Shown: in pieces, positions 7,420-15,674 of the stretch
Layout of the letters: each line of letters begins with the position of its first letter
Numbering within the stretch: the first letter of the stretch is position 1
Assembly (NCBI RefSeq): GCF_001418135.1
Contig: NZ_LIPQ01000093.1
Coordinates: 1-34,120 of the forward strand
DNA length: 34,120 nucleotides
Reading direction: 5' to 3'
Source: Streptomyces aureus
GTDB taxonomy: Bacteria > Actinomycetota > Actinomycetes > Streptomycetales > Streptomycetaceae
Program-made: the position numbers and the translations under genes
Notes under the pieces: generated by a model
Told to the model about the DNA's origin: nothing
The model's database searches: none
What the model saw: only the letters and a program-made list of their open reading frames with translations

Positions 7420-7662
7420 TCAGCCGTTGACGGCGTGGTTGCCGAAGGCCGGGTTGAGCAGGCCGATCACGTTGACCGTGTTGCCGGAGACGTTCACGGG
7501 GACGTGGACCGGGACCTGCACCAGGTTGCCGGACGCGACGCCCGGCGACTCGACGGCCTTGCCCGTGGCCTCGGCGCCGTGGGCGGAGGCGACACCCGCG
7601 CCGGCGGCGACGATGCCACCGGCGACCATGGTGAGGGCAGCGGCCTTCTTGAGGTTCTTCAC
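7420..7662 (-). CDS. chpE: Short chaplin (ChpE-like)
   Basis: Secreted amyloid-forming surfactant protein that coats aerial hyphae and lowers surface tension. The 80-aa precursor has a signal peptide (MKNLKKAAALTMVAGG, cleavage probably after ASA at 27) and one chaplin domain (about 36-76) with GNLVQVPVHVPVNVSGN and VNVIGLLNPAFGN. It has no cysteine, like ChpE and unlike the disulfide-bearing ChpF/G/H. The start is GTG 7662: AGGAGG (inside an apparent upstream extension with two ATGs) lies 9 bases before it, and MKNLKK is the known chaplin N-terminus. It is downstream of a kinase/regulator pair on the same strand, with a 173-base gap that should hold its own promoter. Confidence 0.92.
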   Translation of the reverse strand: MKNLKKAAALTMVAGGIVAAGAGVASAHGAEATGKAVESPGVASGNLVQVPVHVPVNVSGNTVNVIGLLNPAFGNHAVNG

Positions 7663-7684
7663 TTGGTACATCCTCCTGGTCATC

Positions 7685-7706
7685 GCTGCGGCCGGTCAGC
7701 CGCAGC
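7685..7706 (-). promoter_or_regulatory. 5'-UTR hairpin of the chaplin gene
   Basis: GCTGCGGC and GCCGCAGC form an 8-bp perfect stem with a 6-base loop, ending about 10 bases before the AGGAGG ribosome site on the minus strand. It could affect mRNA stability or translation; function is inferred only. Confidence 0.45.
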
Positions 7707-7835
7707 ACGCCATGGAGAACGCGGCACCCCCCGCGAGGTTGCGCCGAACGGGGGACATACACACGACGGTATGAAGGACAGAACGGTCGTGCGCCCGGCG
7801 CGCGAGGGGGCGCCCGGCGCCCTCTCAGGGGCGCG

Positions 7836-8480
7836 TCAGTTGGTCAGGCCGTGGCGGACCGCCCAGAGCGCCGCCTGGGTGCGGTCCGCGAGGTCGAGCT
7901 TCATGAGGATGTTCGAGACGTGTGTCTTGACCGTCTTCTCGGAGAGGACGAGCGCGCGGGCGATCTCGCGGTTGGACCGGCCGTCCGCGATCAGACCGAG
8001 GACCTCGCGCTCCCGCTCCGTGAGGGTCGAGCCGCGTCCCGTGCCCCCGTGGGAGTCGTCCTGGCTGAGGAGCGCGCCCGCGACCTCGGGCTGGAGCAGG
8101 ATGTGCCCGGCGTGGACGGAGCGGATCGCGCCGGCCAGCGCGTCGGGGTCGATGTCCTTGTAGACGTATCCGGAGGCGCCGGCGCGGAGCGCGGGGACCA
8201 CCGTCCGCTGCTCGGTGAAGCTGGTGACGACGAGGACCTTCGCGGGGTTGTCGAGCTCGCGGAGCCGCTTCAGCGCCTCGATGCCGTCCGTCCCCGGCAT
8301 CTTCACGTCCATGAGGACCACGTCGGGGCGGAGCTCCTCGGCCCTGGCGACGCCCTCGTCGCCGTCGGAGGCCTCCCCCACCACCTCTATGTCGTCCTGT
8401 ACCTCCAGAAAGGTGCGCAGGCCTCTGCGGACGACCTGGTGGTCGTCGACCAGCAGGACACGGATCTGCTTGTCAGCCAC
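7836..8480 (-). CDS. NarL/FixJ-family response regulator
   Basis: DNA-binding transcriptional regulator of a two-component system. The 214-aa product has a receiver domain (about 6-120) with acidic Asp12/Asp13, phospho-acceptor Asp58 in VLMDVKMPG, Thr86 and Lys108. A LuxR-type helix-turn-helix follows (about 150-212): [18 protein letters not shown] then [20 protein letters not shown]. The linker (138-150) is Gly/Ser-rich. The GTG start overlaps the 3' end of the kinase gene by 8 bases, so translation is coupled and the kinase is almost certainly its partner. The chaplin gene follows on the same strand. Target genes are unknown; a link to the chaplin is suggested only by position. Confidence 0.94.
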   Translation of the reverse strand: MADKQIRVLLVDDHQVVRRGLRTFLEVQDDIEVVGEASDGDEGVARAEELRPDVVLMDVKMPGTDGIEALKRLRELDNPAKVLVVTSFTEQRTVVPALRAGASGYVYKDIDPDALAGAIRSVHAGHILLQPEVAGALLSQDDSHGGTGRGSTLTEREREVLGLIADGRSNREIARALVLSEKTVKTHVSNILMKLDLADRTQAALWAVRHGLTN

Positions 8481-9618
8481 CGGGAACCTCCATCTCGATC
8501 GTGGTGCCCTCGCCCGGGGCCGAGGTCACGGTGAGCGATCCGCCGACGCCGCCCGCCCGGTCCCGCATGGAGACCAGGCCCAGGTGGCGTCCCGCACTGC
8601 GGACCGTACGCGGGTCGAAGCCCTTGCCGTCGTCGGCGACGGTGAGCCGCGCGCCCTGGCCCGCGCGGGTGAGGGAGACGGTGACGAGCCCCGCGTCCGA
8701 GTGCCGCAGGGCGTTGTGCAGGGCCTCCTGGGCGACCCGGAGGACCGCTTCCTCCTGCGCGGCGGGCAGCGCGCGCGTCCCGGGGCTTTCGAAGGTGACC
8801 CGGGCGGTGTGGGCGCGGTCCAGGACCTGGATGTGGGTACGGAGGGTGTGGACGAGGCCGTCCTCGTCGAGGGCGGCGGGGCGGAGCTCGACGACGGCGG
8901 CGCGCAGCTCGTCCGCGGCCTCGGCGGCGAGCAGGGCGACCTGCTGGAGCTCTCCCTTGGCGCGGGCCGGGTCGCGGTCGACGAGCGCGGCGGCGGCCTG
9001 GGCGGTGAGCCGGAGCGAGAAGAGCTTCTGGCTGACGGCGTCGTGCAGCTCGTGGGCGAGGCGGGAGCGCTCCTCGGCGATGGTGAGCTCGCGGCTGCGC
9101 TCGTACAGACGGGCGTTCGTGAGGGCGATGGCCGCGTGCTGGGCCAGGATCGAGAGGAGTTCCTCGTCCTCGGCGGTGAAGCCACAGCCCCCGTTCTCCT
9201 TGGGGCAGCGCTTGTTGGCGAGGAAGAGGGCGCCGAGGATCTCGTCGCCGTCCCTGACGGGGAGGCCGAGGAAGTCGGACATCTCGGGGTGGGCGGCGGG
9301 CCAGCCCTCGAAGCGGGGGTCCTCACGGACGTCGGCGAGCCGCTCGGGCTCGGCCTTGTGGAGCATCGCGGCGAGGATGCCGTGCTGCCGGGGCAGCGGG
9401 CCGATCGCCTTCCACTGTTCGTCGCTGACGCCGTCGACCACGAACTGGGCGAAGCCTCCGTGGTCGTCGGGGACGCCCAGGGCCGCGTACTCGGCGTCGA
9501 GCAGCTCGCGGGCGGAGGCGACGATCGTCTTGAGGACGTCGCGGACCTCCAGATGGCGGCTCATGGCCAGGAGGGCGGTGCTCACGGCGGCCAGGCCGGA
9601 GCTCGGTCGATGGCTCAT
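8473..9618 (-). CDS. GAF-domain sensor histidine kinase (HisKA_3 type)
   Basis: Cytoplasmic histidine kinase of the NarX/DevS class with no membrane segment. The 381-aa product has a GAF domain (about 25-165), a HisKA_3 dimerisation helix with His182 in [10 protein letters not shown], and an HATPase_c domain (about 283-379) with N-box EALHNALRH (Asn292), VADDGKGFD (317-325) and a G2 box GEGTT. The GAF domain has a Cys138-x6-Cys145 pair in a Gly-rich loop before FTAEDEELL, which might sense redox or metal. ATG 9618 is chosen because homology begins there; GGTGA lies just upstream, and TACGGT 6 bases upstream also allows a leaderless start. It overlaps and is coupled to the response regulator. 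Confidence 0.93.
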   Translation of the reverse strand: MSHRPSSGLAAVSTALLAMSRHLEVRDVLKTIVASARELLDAEYAALGVPDDHGGFAQFVVDGVSDEQWKAIGPLPRQHGILAAMLHKAEPERLADVREDPRFEGWPAAHPEMSDFLGLPVRDGDEILGALFLANKRCPKENGGCGFTAEDEELLSILAQHAAIALTNARLYERSRELTIAEERSRLAHELHDAVSQKLFSLRLTAQAAAALVDRDPARAKGELQQVALLAAEAADELRAAVVELRPAALDEDGLVHTLRTHIQVLDRAHTARVTFESPGTRALPAAQEEAVLRVAQEALHNALRHSDAGLVTVSLTRAGQGARLTVADDGKGFDPRTVRSAGRHLGLVSMRDRAGGVGGSLTVTSAPGEGTTIEMEVPGG

Positions 9619-9735
9619 GTGTTCACCGTACCGGCGGGCCGTGACGGTCCGTATCCGTCCGGAGACCGCGGAGGAGGGGGACCGGGGACCTAGGCCTGTC
9701 GTCGAACTCCCGGGTCGTAGTGCCTGGAGACCCTC

Positions 9736-9907
9736 GTTCCCCTTCAGGAGGAGGGGACTTACTGTGCGCATTGCTCACGCAACGGCTGGTGAGTTCGTTA
9801 CCTGCCCGATGTGAGCCCGCGCATAGGACCCAGGTCACTTACGAAGTCCCCTAGTGGACCTCGAAGGGGTGGGTCAGGGTGGGGTGAGCCCGACATAAGG
9901 CCCCTTC
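9736..9907 (+). other. Structured intergenic region with competing helices
   Basis: Within the 448-base gap before the SLT gene, GGGGAC (9753-9758) can pair with GTTCCCC (9736-9742, one bulged base), looping out the AGGAGG. GGGGACTT (9753-9760) can alternatively pair with AAGTCCCC (9844-9851), enclosing the 16-codon ORF. A third helix, GAAGGGG (9863-9869) with CCCCTTC (9901-9907), lies downstream. Mutually exclusive pairing suggests an RNA switch or attenuator, but this was found by eye without folding energies. Confidence 0.35.
9764..9814 (+). CDS. Possible 16-aa small ORF with strong ribosome site
   Basis: GTG 9764 opens a 16-codon frame (MRIAHATAGEFVTCPM) ending in TGA 9812-9814. An exceptionally good purine-rich ribosome site, AGGAGGAGGGG (9746-9756), lies 7 bases before it. 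It sits alone in the 448-base gap between the kinase gene and the SLT-domain gene. It could be a regulatory leader peptide or a chance frame. No family is recognised. Confidence 0.35.
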   Translation: MRIAHATAGEFVTCPM

Positions 9908-9960
9908 TGTGGCTCGTGCACGGGCCCCTGATCCACTACCCGGGATCGTACGTCACACCT

Positions 9961-9989
9961 TTGCCAGGGCATTTTGCGGCCGCTAAGAA
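9961..9989 (+). promoter_or_regulatory. Promoter of the SLT-domain gene
   Basis: TTGCCA (9961-9966) and TAAGAA (9984-9989) are 17 bases apart, a good vegetative sigma-factor promoter. It gives a predicted start near 9996 and a leader of about 70 bases. Confidence 0.6.
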
Positions 9990-10066
9990 TTGCCCCCGTC
10001 GCCGCCGAGTTGGCGAGACACCGCCCCGGTGGAGCGACCCCCAGCGATTCGAAGAGGTAGTCCGTT

Positions 10067-10849
10067 ATGTCTGCGAACACCCCTGGCCACATTCGTGGTC
10101 TGAAGAAGACCCACAAGGCCACGATCGCCGGCGTCGCCGCTCTGGGCGCCGCGGCGCTCACGCTCTCCCTGGTACCCGGCAACGGCTCCACCGAGACCGA
10201 GCCCCAGGCTCTCTCCGGTACGCAGCAGGTGGCCTGGTCGTACAACGCGAACAGCCCGCAGGCGAAGGCCCTGGCCGCCAGCGTGACCGAGCAGCACACC
10301 ACCGTCGGCCTCAAGGCCAAGCAGGAGGCCGCGGCGAAGGCGAAGGCCGACGCCAAGGCGAAGGCCGCCGCCGCTGCCAAGGCGAAGGCGGAGGCTCAGG
10401 CCAAGGCCGCCGCGAAGGCGAAGGCGGACGCCAAGGCGAAGGCCGCGGCGAAGGCGAAGGCCGACGCGAAGAAGCGTGCCGCGGCGAAGGCGGCCGCGAG
10501 CCGTTCCGTCGCCCGCACCCCCGTCTTCGCGAACAACCTCGACGGCTGGATCCGCGAGGCGCTGTTCATCATGGACAAGCACAACATCCCGGGCACGTAC
10601 AACGGCCTGCACAAGAACATCATGCGTGAGTCCAGCGGCAACCCGCGGGCCATCAACAACTGGGACATCAACGCCATCAACGGCGTCCCGTCGAAGGGCC
10701 TGCTGCAGGTCATCTACCCGACCTTCAAGGCCTACCACATCCCGGGCACCAAGTTCGACCAGTACGACCCGGTCGCCAACCTCGTCGCCGCCGCCAACTA
10801 CGCGGCCGACCGCTACGGCTCGATCGACAACGTCAACAGCGCGTACTGA
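10067..10849 (+). CDS. Secreted SLT-domain (lytic transglycosylase-like) protein with Ala/Lys stalk
   Basis: Predicted cell-wall hydrolase that would cleave peptidoglycan glycan strands outside the membrane. The 260-aa product has an N-terminal hydrophobic signal/anchor (about 19-37), a Thr/Ser-rich linker, and a 60-residue tract of only Ala, Lys, Asp, Glu and Gln (about 83-143) with AKAKADAKAKA-type repeats. A C-terminal SLT domain follows (about 155-260): candidate catalytic Glu188 in MRESSGNP, then KGLLQVIYPTF (210-220) and a Tyr-rich end. The Ala/Lys tract should form a basic helix that spans or binds the anionic wall. AGAGGT lies about 11 bases before the ATG. The gene has its own promoter and terminator. 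Confidence 0.9.
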   Translation: MSANTPGHIRGLKKTHKATIAGVAALGAAALTLSLVPGNGSTETEPQALSGTQQVAWSYNANSPQAKALAASVTEQHTTVGLKAKQEAAAKAKADAKAKAAAAAKAKAEAQAKAAAKAKADAKAKAAAKAKADAKKRAAAKAAASRSVARTPVFANNLDGWIREALFIMDKHNIPGTYNGLHKNIMRESSGNPRAINNWDINAINGVPSKGLLQVIYPTFKAYHIPGTKFDQYDPVANLVAAANYAADRYGSIDNVNSAY

Positions 10850-10870
10850 TCGCACTCGGTCCGCTGTCGC

Positions 10871-10918
10871 ACGCCGAAGGGCGGCACCCCCCGCACTGGG
10901 GGTGCCGCCCTTCGGCGT
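10871..10918. terminator. Bidirectional hairpin terminator
   Basis: A 21-bp perfect stem (10871-10891 with 10898-10918) with a 6-base loop separates the convergent SLT gene and FHA-ABC gene. Confidence 0.9.
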
Positions 10919-10935
10919 ACCGGTCGGTCAGGCGA

Positions 10936-13524
10936 TCACTTGCGCATGACCTCGGGCTCGTGGCGGCGCAGCAGTCGCGCCACGGCGACGCAGCAGACGG
11001 CTGCCATGAACAGCTGGATGCCGAGGTTGAGGCTCCACTGGCCGACCGTGTGCTCCCACAGCGGGTCGGTGTTCGTGGGGTCCTTGTGGTCCCACGGCGG
11101 CATCAGGTGCGCCAGGTCCAGGGTGGCGCCGGCGCCGGCGATGCCCCAGCGGGAGGGCATGAGCCAGGCGAACTGCTCCAGGCCGGGCGAGTCGTACACC
11201 TGGAAGAGGATGCCGGTGAACACGACCTGGATGATCGCGAACATGACGAGCAGCGGCATGGTCTTCTCGGCGGTCTTCACCAGCGCGGAGATGACCAGGC
11301 CGACCATCATCGAGGTCAGGCCGAGCCCGATGACCTGGATGCACAGCTCGACGGCCGGCGGCATGAGCAGGCCCTCTTCGGGCAGCGCGCGCGTGGAGAA
11401 GCCGATGGCGCAGATGATCACGCCCTGGAAGGCCGTGATCAGGCCGAGGACGATGACCTTGGACATCAGGTACGCGGAGCGGGACAGGCCGACGGCACGC
11501 TCCCGCTCGTAGATGACCCGTTCCTTGATCAGCTCACGGACCGAGTTGGCCGCGCCGCTGAAGCACATGCCGACCGCGAGGATCAGCATGATCGTGCCGG
11601 CGTCACCGTTGAACCGGGACGGGGGCGTGGGCTTGCCGAGGCCGAAGTCGGCGGGGATGACGACGGACACCGCGCCGAGGACGGCCGGCAGGATCACCAT
11701 CAGGGCCATGAAGCCCACGTCGGAGGCGATCACGGAGACGTAGCGCCGGATCAGGGTCCACAGCTGGGACCCCCAGCCCTGCGGCTTCGGCGGCCTGGAC
11801 ATCGCCTGCTGCGGCATCTGCACGGGCTGCGCGGCGACGGCGTCGATGTCCGCGGCGTACAGCTGGTAGTGCTGCGAGCCCTTCCAGCGGCCCGCCCAGT
11901 CGTAGTCGCGGTAGTTCTCGAAGGCGGAGAAGACGTCGGCCCAGGTGGAGTAGCCGAAGAAGTTCAGCGCCTCGTCCGGCGGGCCGAAGTACGCCACCGA
12001 GCCACCGGGGGCCATGACGAGCAGCTTGTCGCAGAGGCCCAGCTCGGCCACCGAGTGGGTGACGACGAGGACCGTGCGGCCGTCGTCGGCGAGGCCGCGG
12101 AGCAGCTGCATGACATCGCGGTCCATGCCCGGGTCGAGGCCGGAGGTCGGCTCGTCCAGGAAGATCAGCGACGGCTTGGTGAGGAGCTCCAGGGCGACCG
12201 ACACGCGCTTGCGCTGACCGCCGGAGAGGGAGGTGACCTTCTTCTCCTTGTGGATGTCGAGCTTGAGCTCGCGCAGCACCTCGCCGATGCGGGCCTCGCG
12301 CTCGGACTCGGCGGTGTCGCCGGGGAAGCGGAGCTTGGCGGCGTAGCGCAGGGCCTTCTGGACGGTCAGCTCCTTGTGCAGGATGTCGTCCTGCGGGACC
12401 AGACCGATGCGCTGGCGCAGCTCGGCGAACTGCTTGTAGAGGCTTCGGTTGTCGTAGAGGACGTCGCCCTCGTTGGCCGGGCGGTAGCCGGTCAGCGCCT
12501 TGAGCAGCGTGGACTTTCCGGAGCCGGACGGGCCGATGACACCGATCAGCGACTTCTCCGGGACGCCGAAGGAGACGTCCTTGAGGATCTGCTTGCCGCC
12601 GTCGACCGTGACCGTGAGGTGACGGGCCGAGAAGGAGACGGAACCGGTGTCGACGAACTCCTCGAGCTGGCCGCCGACGAGCCGGAACGTCGAGTGACCG
12701 ACGCCGACGATGTCCTGGGGGCCGAGGAGCGCGGAGCCGCCCTTGGTGATCGGCTGACCGTTGACGTACGTGCCGTTGTGCGAGCCGAGGTCGCGGATCT
12801 CGAAGCGTCCGTCGGGCGTCGCGTGGAACTCGGCGTGGTGCCGCGAGACCTGGAGGTCGGAGACGACCAGTTCGTTCTCCAGGGCACGGCCGATGCGCAT
12901 GACGTGGCCGAGGGAGAGCTGGTGGAACGTGGTGGGGCTGCGGTCGGCGTAGGCCGCCGACGCCCCGGCGCCGGGCCCGCCGTGTCCCTGCTGGTGCGGG
13001 ACCTGCTGCCGAGCGGCCTGCGGGTGCACGGGCGGCGGGCCCTGCTGCTGCCAGTTCTGCTGCGGGGCCTGCTGACCCTGCTGCGGCGGTGCCTGGTGCG
13101 TGATCCACTCGGCCTGGGCGGCCTGCTCCGCGGCCTGGTGGGCGGGGACCTGGTGGGCCGGTGCCTGGGCTCCGGCCGGCTGCTGCCGGGCCGCCGCGGA
13201 CTGCTGGTGGGCCGGGGCGCCGGCGGCGGCGAGGTTCAGCCGCGGGCCGTCGGTGGCGTTGCCGAGGTGGACGGCAGAGCCGGGGCCGATCTCCACCTGG
13301 TGGATCCGCTGCCCCTGCAGGAACGTGCCGTTGGTCGAGCCGTGGTCCTCGATGACCCAACTCCGGCCGCCCCAGCTGATGGTGGCGTGGCGCCACGAGA
13401 CCCTGGCGTCGTCGATGACCAGGTCGCCCTGCGGGTCGCGGCCGAGGGTGTACGACCTGGACGGATCGAGCGTCCAGGTCCTTCCGTTCAATTCCAGTAC
13501 GAGTTCTGGCACTCCATGCCCCAC
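10936..13524 (-). CDS. FHA-domain ABC exporter (ABCG-like half-transporter)
   Basis: Single-chain ABC-2 type transporter with phosphothreonine-reading domains, resembling mycobacterial Rv1747. The 862-aa product has FHA1 (about 5-90; Gly28-Arg29, SWRH 43-46, NG 65-66), a Gln/Pro/Ala/His-rich linker (about 98-195), and FHA2 (about 203-285; GR 212-213, SRHH 227-230, NG 250-251). The ATPase follows (about 298-530) with Walker A GPSGSGKST (331-339), LSGGQ (433-437), LIFLDEP (453-459) and His490. The last 260 residues hold an ABC-2 membrane domain of about six helices. FHA domains imply control by a Ser/Thr kinase; substrate is unknown. GTG 13524 has GGGGGA 6 bases upstream. It diverges from serB. 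Confidence 0.94.
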   Translation of the reverse strand: MGHGVPELVLELNGRTWTLDPSRSYTLGRDPQGDLVIDDARVSWRHATISWGGRSWVIEDHGSTNGTFLQGQRIHQVEIGPGSAVHLGNATDGPRLNLAAAGAPAHQQSAAARQQPAGAQAPAHQVPAHQAAEQAAQAEWITHQAPPQQGQQAPQQNWQQQGPPPVHPQAARQQVPHQQGHGGPGAGASAAYADRSPTTFHQLSLGHVMRIGRALENELVVSDLQVSRHHAEFHATPDGRFEIRDLGSHNGTYVNGQPITKGGSALLGPQDIVGVGHSTFRLVGGQLEEFVDTGSVSFSARHLTVTVDGGKQILKDVSFGVPEKSLIGVIGPSGSGKSTLLKALTGYRPANEGDVLYDNRSLYKQFAELRQRIGLVPQDDILHKELTVQKALRYAAKLRFPGDTAESEREARIGEVLRELKLDIHKEKKVTSLSGGQRKRVSVALELLTKPSLIFLDEPTSGLDPGMDRDVMQLLRGLADDGRTVLVVTHSVAELGLCDKLLVMAPGGSVAYFGPPDEALNFFGYSTWADVFSAFENYRDYDWAGRWKGSQHYQLYAADIDAVAAQPVQMPQQAMSRPPKPQGWGSQLWTLIRRYVSVIASDVGFMALMVILPAVLGAVSVVIPADFGLGKPTPPSRFNGDAGTIMLILAVGMCFSGAANSVRELIKERVIYERERAVGLSRSAYLMSKVIVLGLITAFQGVIICAIGFSTRALPEEGLLMPPAVELCIQVIGLGLTSMMVGLVISALVKTAEKTMPLLVMFAIIQVVFTGILFQVYDSPGLEQFAWLMPSRWGIAGAGATLDLAHLMPPWDHKDPTNTDPLWEHTVGQWSLNLGIQLFMAAVCCVAVARLLRRHEPEVMRK

Positions 13525-13745
13525 TACTTGTCCCCCGATGTACCCCCGTCGCGGGGAGTCCAGGGATGCGAATCATCCTGGGGAACTATTTCAGGCCCGG
13601 TCCCCTCTCCGAAAGTCGGGCCGCGTGAAGACCCGGCGCAGGCTCTCCGAGGACGCTCCCCGGATCAGGGGCGCGCCCACTCGGGTGTCCGCTGGGCGGG
13701 ACGGGGGGTCGGGTGGCACACGGTGCCCGATACGGTGGAAGCACC

Positions 13746-14963
13746 ATGAGCGCATCGCAGACCTCAGACGTTCCCACCCTTCTCGTCAAGATCTTCGGGA
13801 AGGACCGTCCCGGGATCACCGCGGGACTCTTCGACACCCTCGCCGCCTACTCCGTCGACGTCGTGGACATCGAGCAGGTCGTCTCCCGCGGCCGCCTCGT
13901 CCTGTGCGCGCTCGTCACCGAGCCGACCGTCGCCTCGCAGGGCGAGCTCCGCGCGACCGTGCACAGCTGGGCCGAGTCGCTGAAACTCCAGGCCGAGATC
14001 ATCTCGGGTACGGGCGACAACCGTCCCCGGGGTGAGGGCCGCTCGCACGTCACCGTGCTGGGCAACCCGCTGACGGCGGAGCAGACGGCGGCCATAGCGG
14101 CCAGGATCGCGGAGGCCGGCGGCAACATCGACCGTATCTTCCGGCTGGCGAAGTACCCGGTCACGGCCGTCGAGTTCGCCGTCTCCGGCTGTGAGACCGA
14201 GCCGCTGCGGACCTCCCTCGCCACCCAGGCCCACACCATCGGGGTCGATGTGGCCGTGGTCTCCGCCGGGCTGCACCGGCGGGCCCAGCGGCTCGTCGTC
14301 ATGGACGTCGACTCGACGCTGATCCAGGACGAGGTGATCGAGCTCTTCGCGGCACACGCCGGGTGCGAGGACAAGGTCGCCGAGGTGACGGCCGCGGCGA
14401 TGCGCGGAGAGCTGGACTTCGAGCAGTCGCTGCACGCGCGCGTGGAGCTGCTCGCGGGGCTCGACGCCTCGGTGGTGGACAAGGTCCGTGCCGAGGTGCG
14501 GATGACGCCGGGTGCCCGGACCCTGATCCGTACGCTCAAGCGGCTCGGCTACCAGGTGGGTGTCGTCTCGGGCGGGTTCACCCAGGTCACGGACGATCTG
14601 AAGGAGCGGCTCGGGCTCGACTTCGCCTCGGCCAACACCCTGGAGATCGTGGACGGCAAACTGACCGGACGGGTGACCGGCGAGATCGTGGACCGGGCGG
14701 GCAAGGCGCGGCTGCTGCGCCGGTTCGCGGCGGAGGCGGGTGTGCCGCTGGCGCAGACCGTGGCGATCGGCGACGGGGCGAACGACCTGGACATGCTGAA
14801 CGCGGCCGGTCTCGGCGTGGCGTTCAACGCGAAGCCGGTGGTGCGCGAGGCCGCGCACACGGCGGTGAACGTGCCGTTCCTGGACACCGTGCTGTATCTG
14901 CTGGGGATCACGCGCGAAGAGGTCGAGGCCGCGGACGTCGGCGAGGAAGACCTGCTGCACTGA
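13746..14963 (+). CDS. serB: Phosphoserine phosphatase with ACT domains
   Basis: Cytosolic HAD-family enzyme catalysing the last step of serine synthesis, phosphoserine to serine. The 405-aa product has two N-terminal ACT-like domains (about 11-88 and 100-172) that usually bind serine for feedback control. The HAD core follows: DVDSTL (187-192, nucleophile Asp187 and acid/base Asp189), Ser275 in VVSGGFT, Lys320, and GDGANDLDM (342-350) with Asp343 and Asp347. The length matches actinobacterial SerB. ATG 13746 is preferred because GGTGGA lies 6 bases upstream and TACGGT 9 bases upstream; an in-frame GTG further up would make the ACT domain start late. A hairpin terminator follows. It diverges from the FHA-ABC exporter across 221 bases in which I see no other gene. 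Confidence 0.95.
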   Translation: MSASQTSDVPTLLVKIFGKDRPGITAGLFDTLAAYSVDVVDIEQVVSRGRLVLCALVTEPTVASQGELRATVHSWAESLKLQAEIISGTGDNRPRGEGRSHVTVLGNPLTAEQTAAIAARIAEAGGNIDRIFRLAKYPVTAVEFAVSGCETEPLRTSLATQAHTIGVDVAVVSAGLHRRAQRLVVMDVDSTLIQDEVIELFAAHAGCEDKVAEVTAAAMRGELDFEQSLHARVELLAGLDASVVDKVRAEVRMTPGARTLIRTLKRLGYQVGVVSGGFTQVTDDLKERLGLDFASANTLEIVDGKLTGRVTGEIVDRAGKARLLRRFAAEAGVPLAQTVAIGDGANDLDMLNAAGLGVAFNAKPVVREAAHTAVNVPFLDTVLYLLGITREEVEAADVGEEDLLH

Positions 14964-14987
14964 CCCGCGGGTGGACCCGGACGTGGG

Positions 14988-15022
14988 AGGGCCCGGCCGT
15001 CGAGTGACGGCCGGGCCCTTTC
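14988..15022 (+). terminator. Terminator after serB
   Basis: AGGGCCCGGCCGTC (14988-15001) pairs perfectly with GACGGCCGGGCCCT (15006-15019) around a 4-base loop, followed by TTT. Confidence 0.88.
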
Positions 15023-15120
15023 CCGTACGGCTTCGGCTTCGGCGCATGCGGGCGGCTACGGCGTGGGCATGCGGTCGGGGCGTACGGATTCCGCCGAGGC
15101 GTACGGGTCGGGCGTGCCGG

Positions 15121-15639
15121 TCAGGCGTGCGGGGTCCAGAAGTCGACGAGGCGTCCGGCGCCGTGTTCGAGGGACTTCCACGAGCCGTTGAAGGTGAGCA
15201 CGGCGAAGGCGGCGGTCGGGAAGCCGCTGCGGTTCATCCGGGGCAGCGCGTCGCCCTCGGACTCGCCCGCGAGGGCGTCGGCGAGGGCGTGCATTCCGGG
15301 GTTGTGGCCGATGACCAGGAGGTCGGACACGTCCTCCGAGGTCTCGTTGAGCAGGGCGATGAGCTCGCCGAGCGAGGCCTCGTACAGCCTGTCCTCGTAC
15401 ACGGTCTTCGGGCGCTCGGGGAGGGCATGCACGGCCAGTTTCCAGGTCTCGCGGGTCCTGGTGGCGGTGGAGCAGAGGGCCAGGTCGAAGGCGATGCCGG
15501 TCTCGGCGAGCCGGCGGCCTGCGACGGGGGCGTCCGTGCGGCCTCGCTCGGCGAGGGGGCGCTCGTGGTCGGACTCCTGGTTCCAGTCCGCCTTCGCGTG
15601 TCGGAGCAGCACGATCCTGCGGGGTGTGTCGACGCTCAT
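15121..15639 (-). CDS. SixA-type phosphohistidine phosphatase (histidine phosphatase superfamily)
   Basis: Small cytosolic phosphatase of the RHG superfamily; SixA members remove phosphate from phosphohistidine on HPt domains or PTS proteins. The 172-aa product has the catalytic LLRHAKADW (11-19; Arg13, His14), ERPLAERGR (26-34), STATRTRETW (57-66), and VIGHNPGMHAL (109-119) with the second catalytic His112. Length agrees with SixA-like proteins rather than phosphoglycerate mutases. ATG 15639 has GAGGA 5 bases upstream. It converges with serB across about 155 bases that hold the serB terminator and nothing else clear. The actual substrate is not predictable. Confidence 0.9.
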   Translation of the reverse strand: MSVDTPRRIVLLRHAKADWNQESDHERPLAERGRTDAPVAGRRLAETGIAFDLALCSTATRTRETWKLAVHALPERPKTVYEDRLYEASLGELIALLNETSEDVSDLLVIGHNPGMHALADALAGESEGDALPRMNRSGFPTAAFAVLTFNGSWKSLEHGAGRLVDFWTPHA

Positions 15640-15674
15640 GGTCCTCAGCTTCGCACGAATCGGCTCGCGTCGAC

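Noticed and set aside
9990..10066. ydaO-type (c-di-AMP) riboswitch before the SLT-domain gene
   Set aside because: Such riboswitches precede wall-hydrolase genes in Streptomyces, but the leader after the predicted promoter is only about 70 bases and lacks the paired GGGAACCC/GGTGAAT core elements.
10313..10500. CRISPR-like or tandem-array appearance of repeated GCGAAGGCC units
   Set aside because: The units are in frame and simply encode the Ala/Lys tract; there are no unique spacers of constant length.
10960..13749. A 929-codon open frame opposite the FHA-ABC gene, and similar long frames opposite the symporter (27135-29027) and the protease/CoA-transferase (29537-32434)
   Set aside because: High GC makes stop codons rare in all frames. 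These translations are low-complexity Arg/Gly/Asp/Leu strings with no family features, while the opposite strand carries clear domains.
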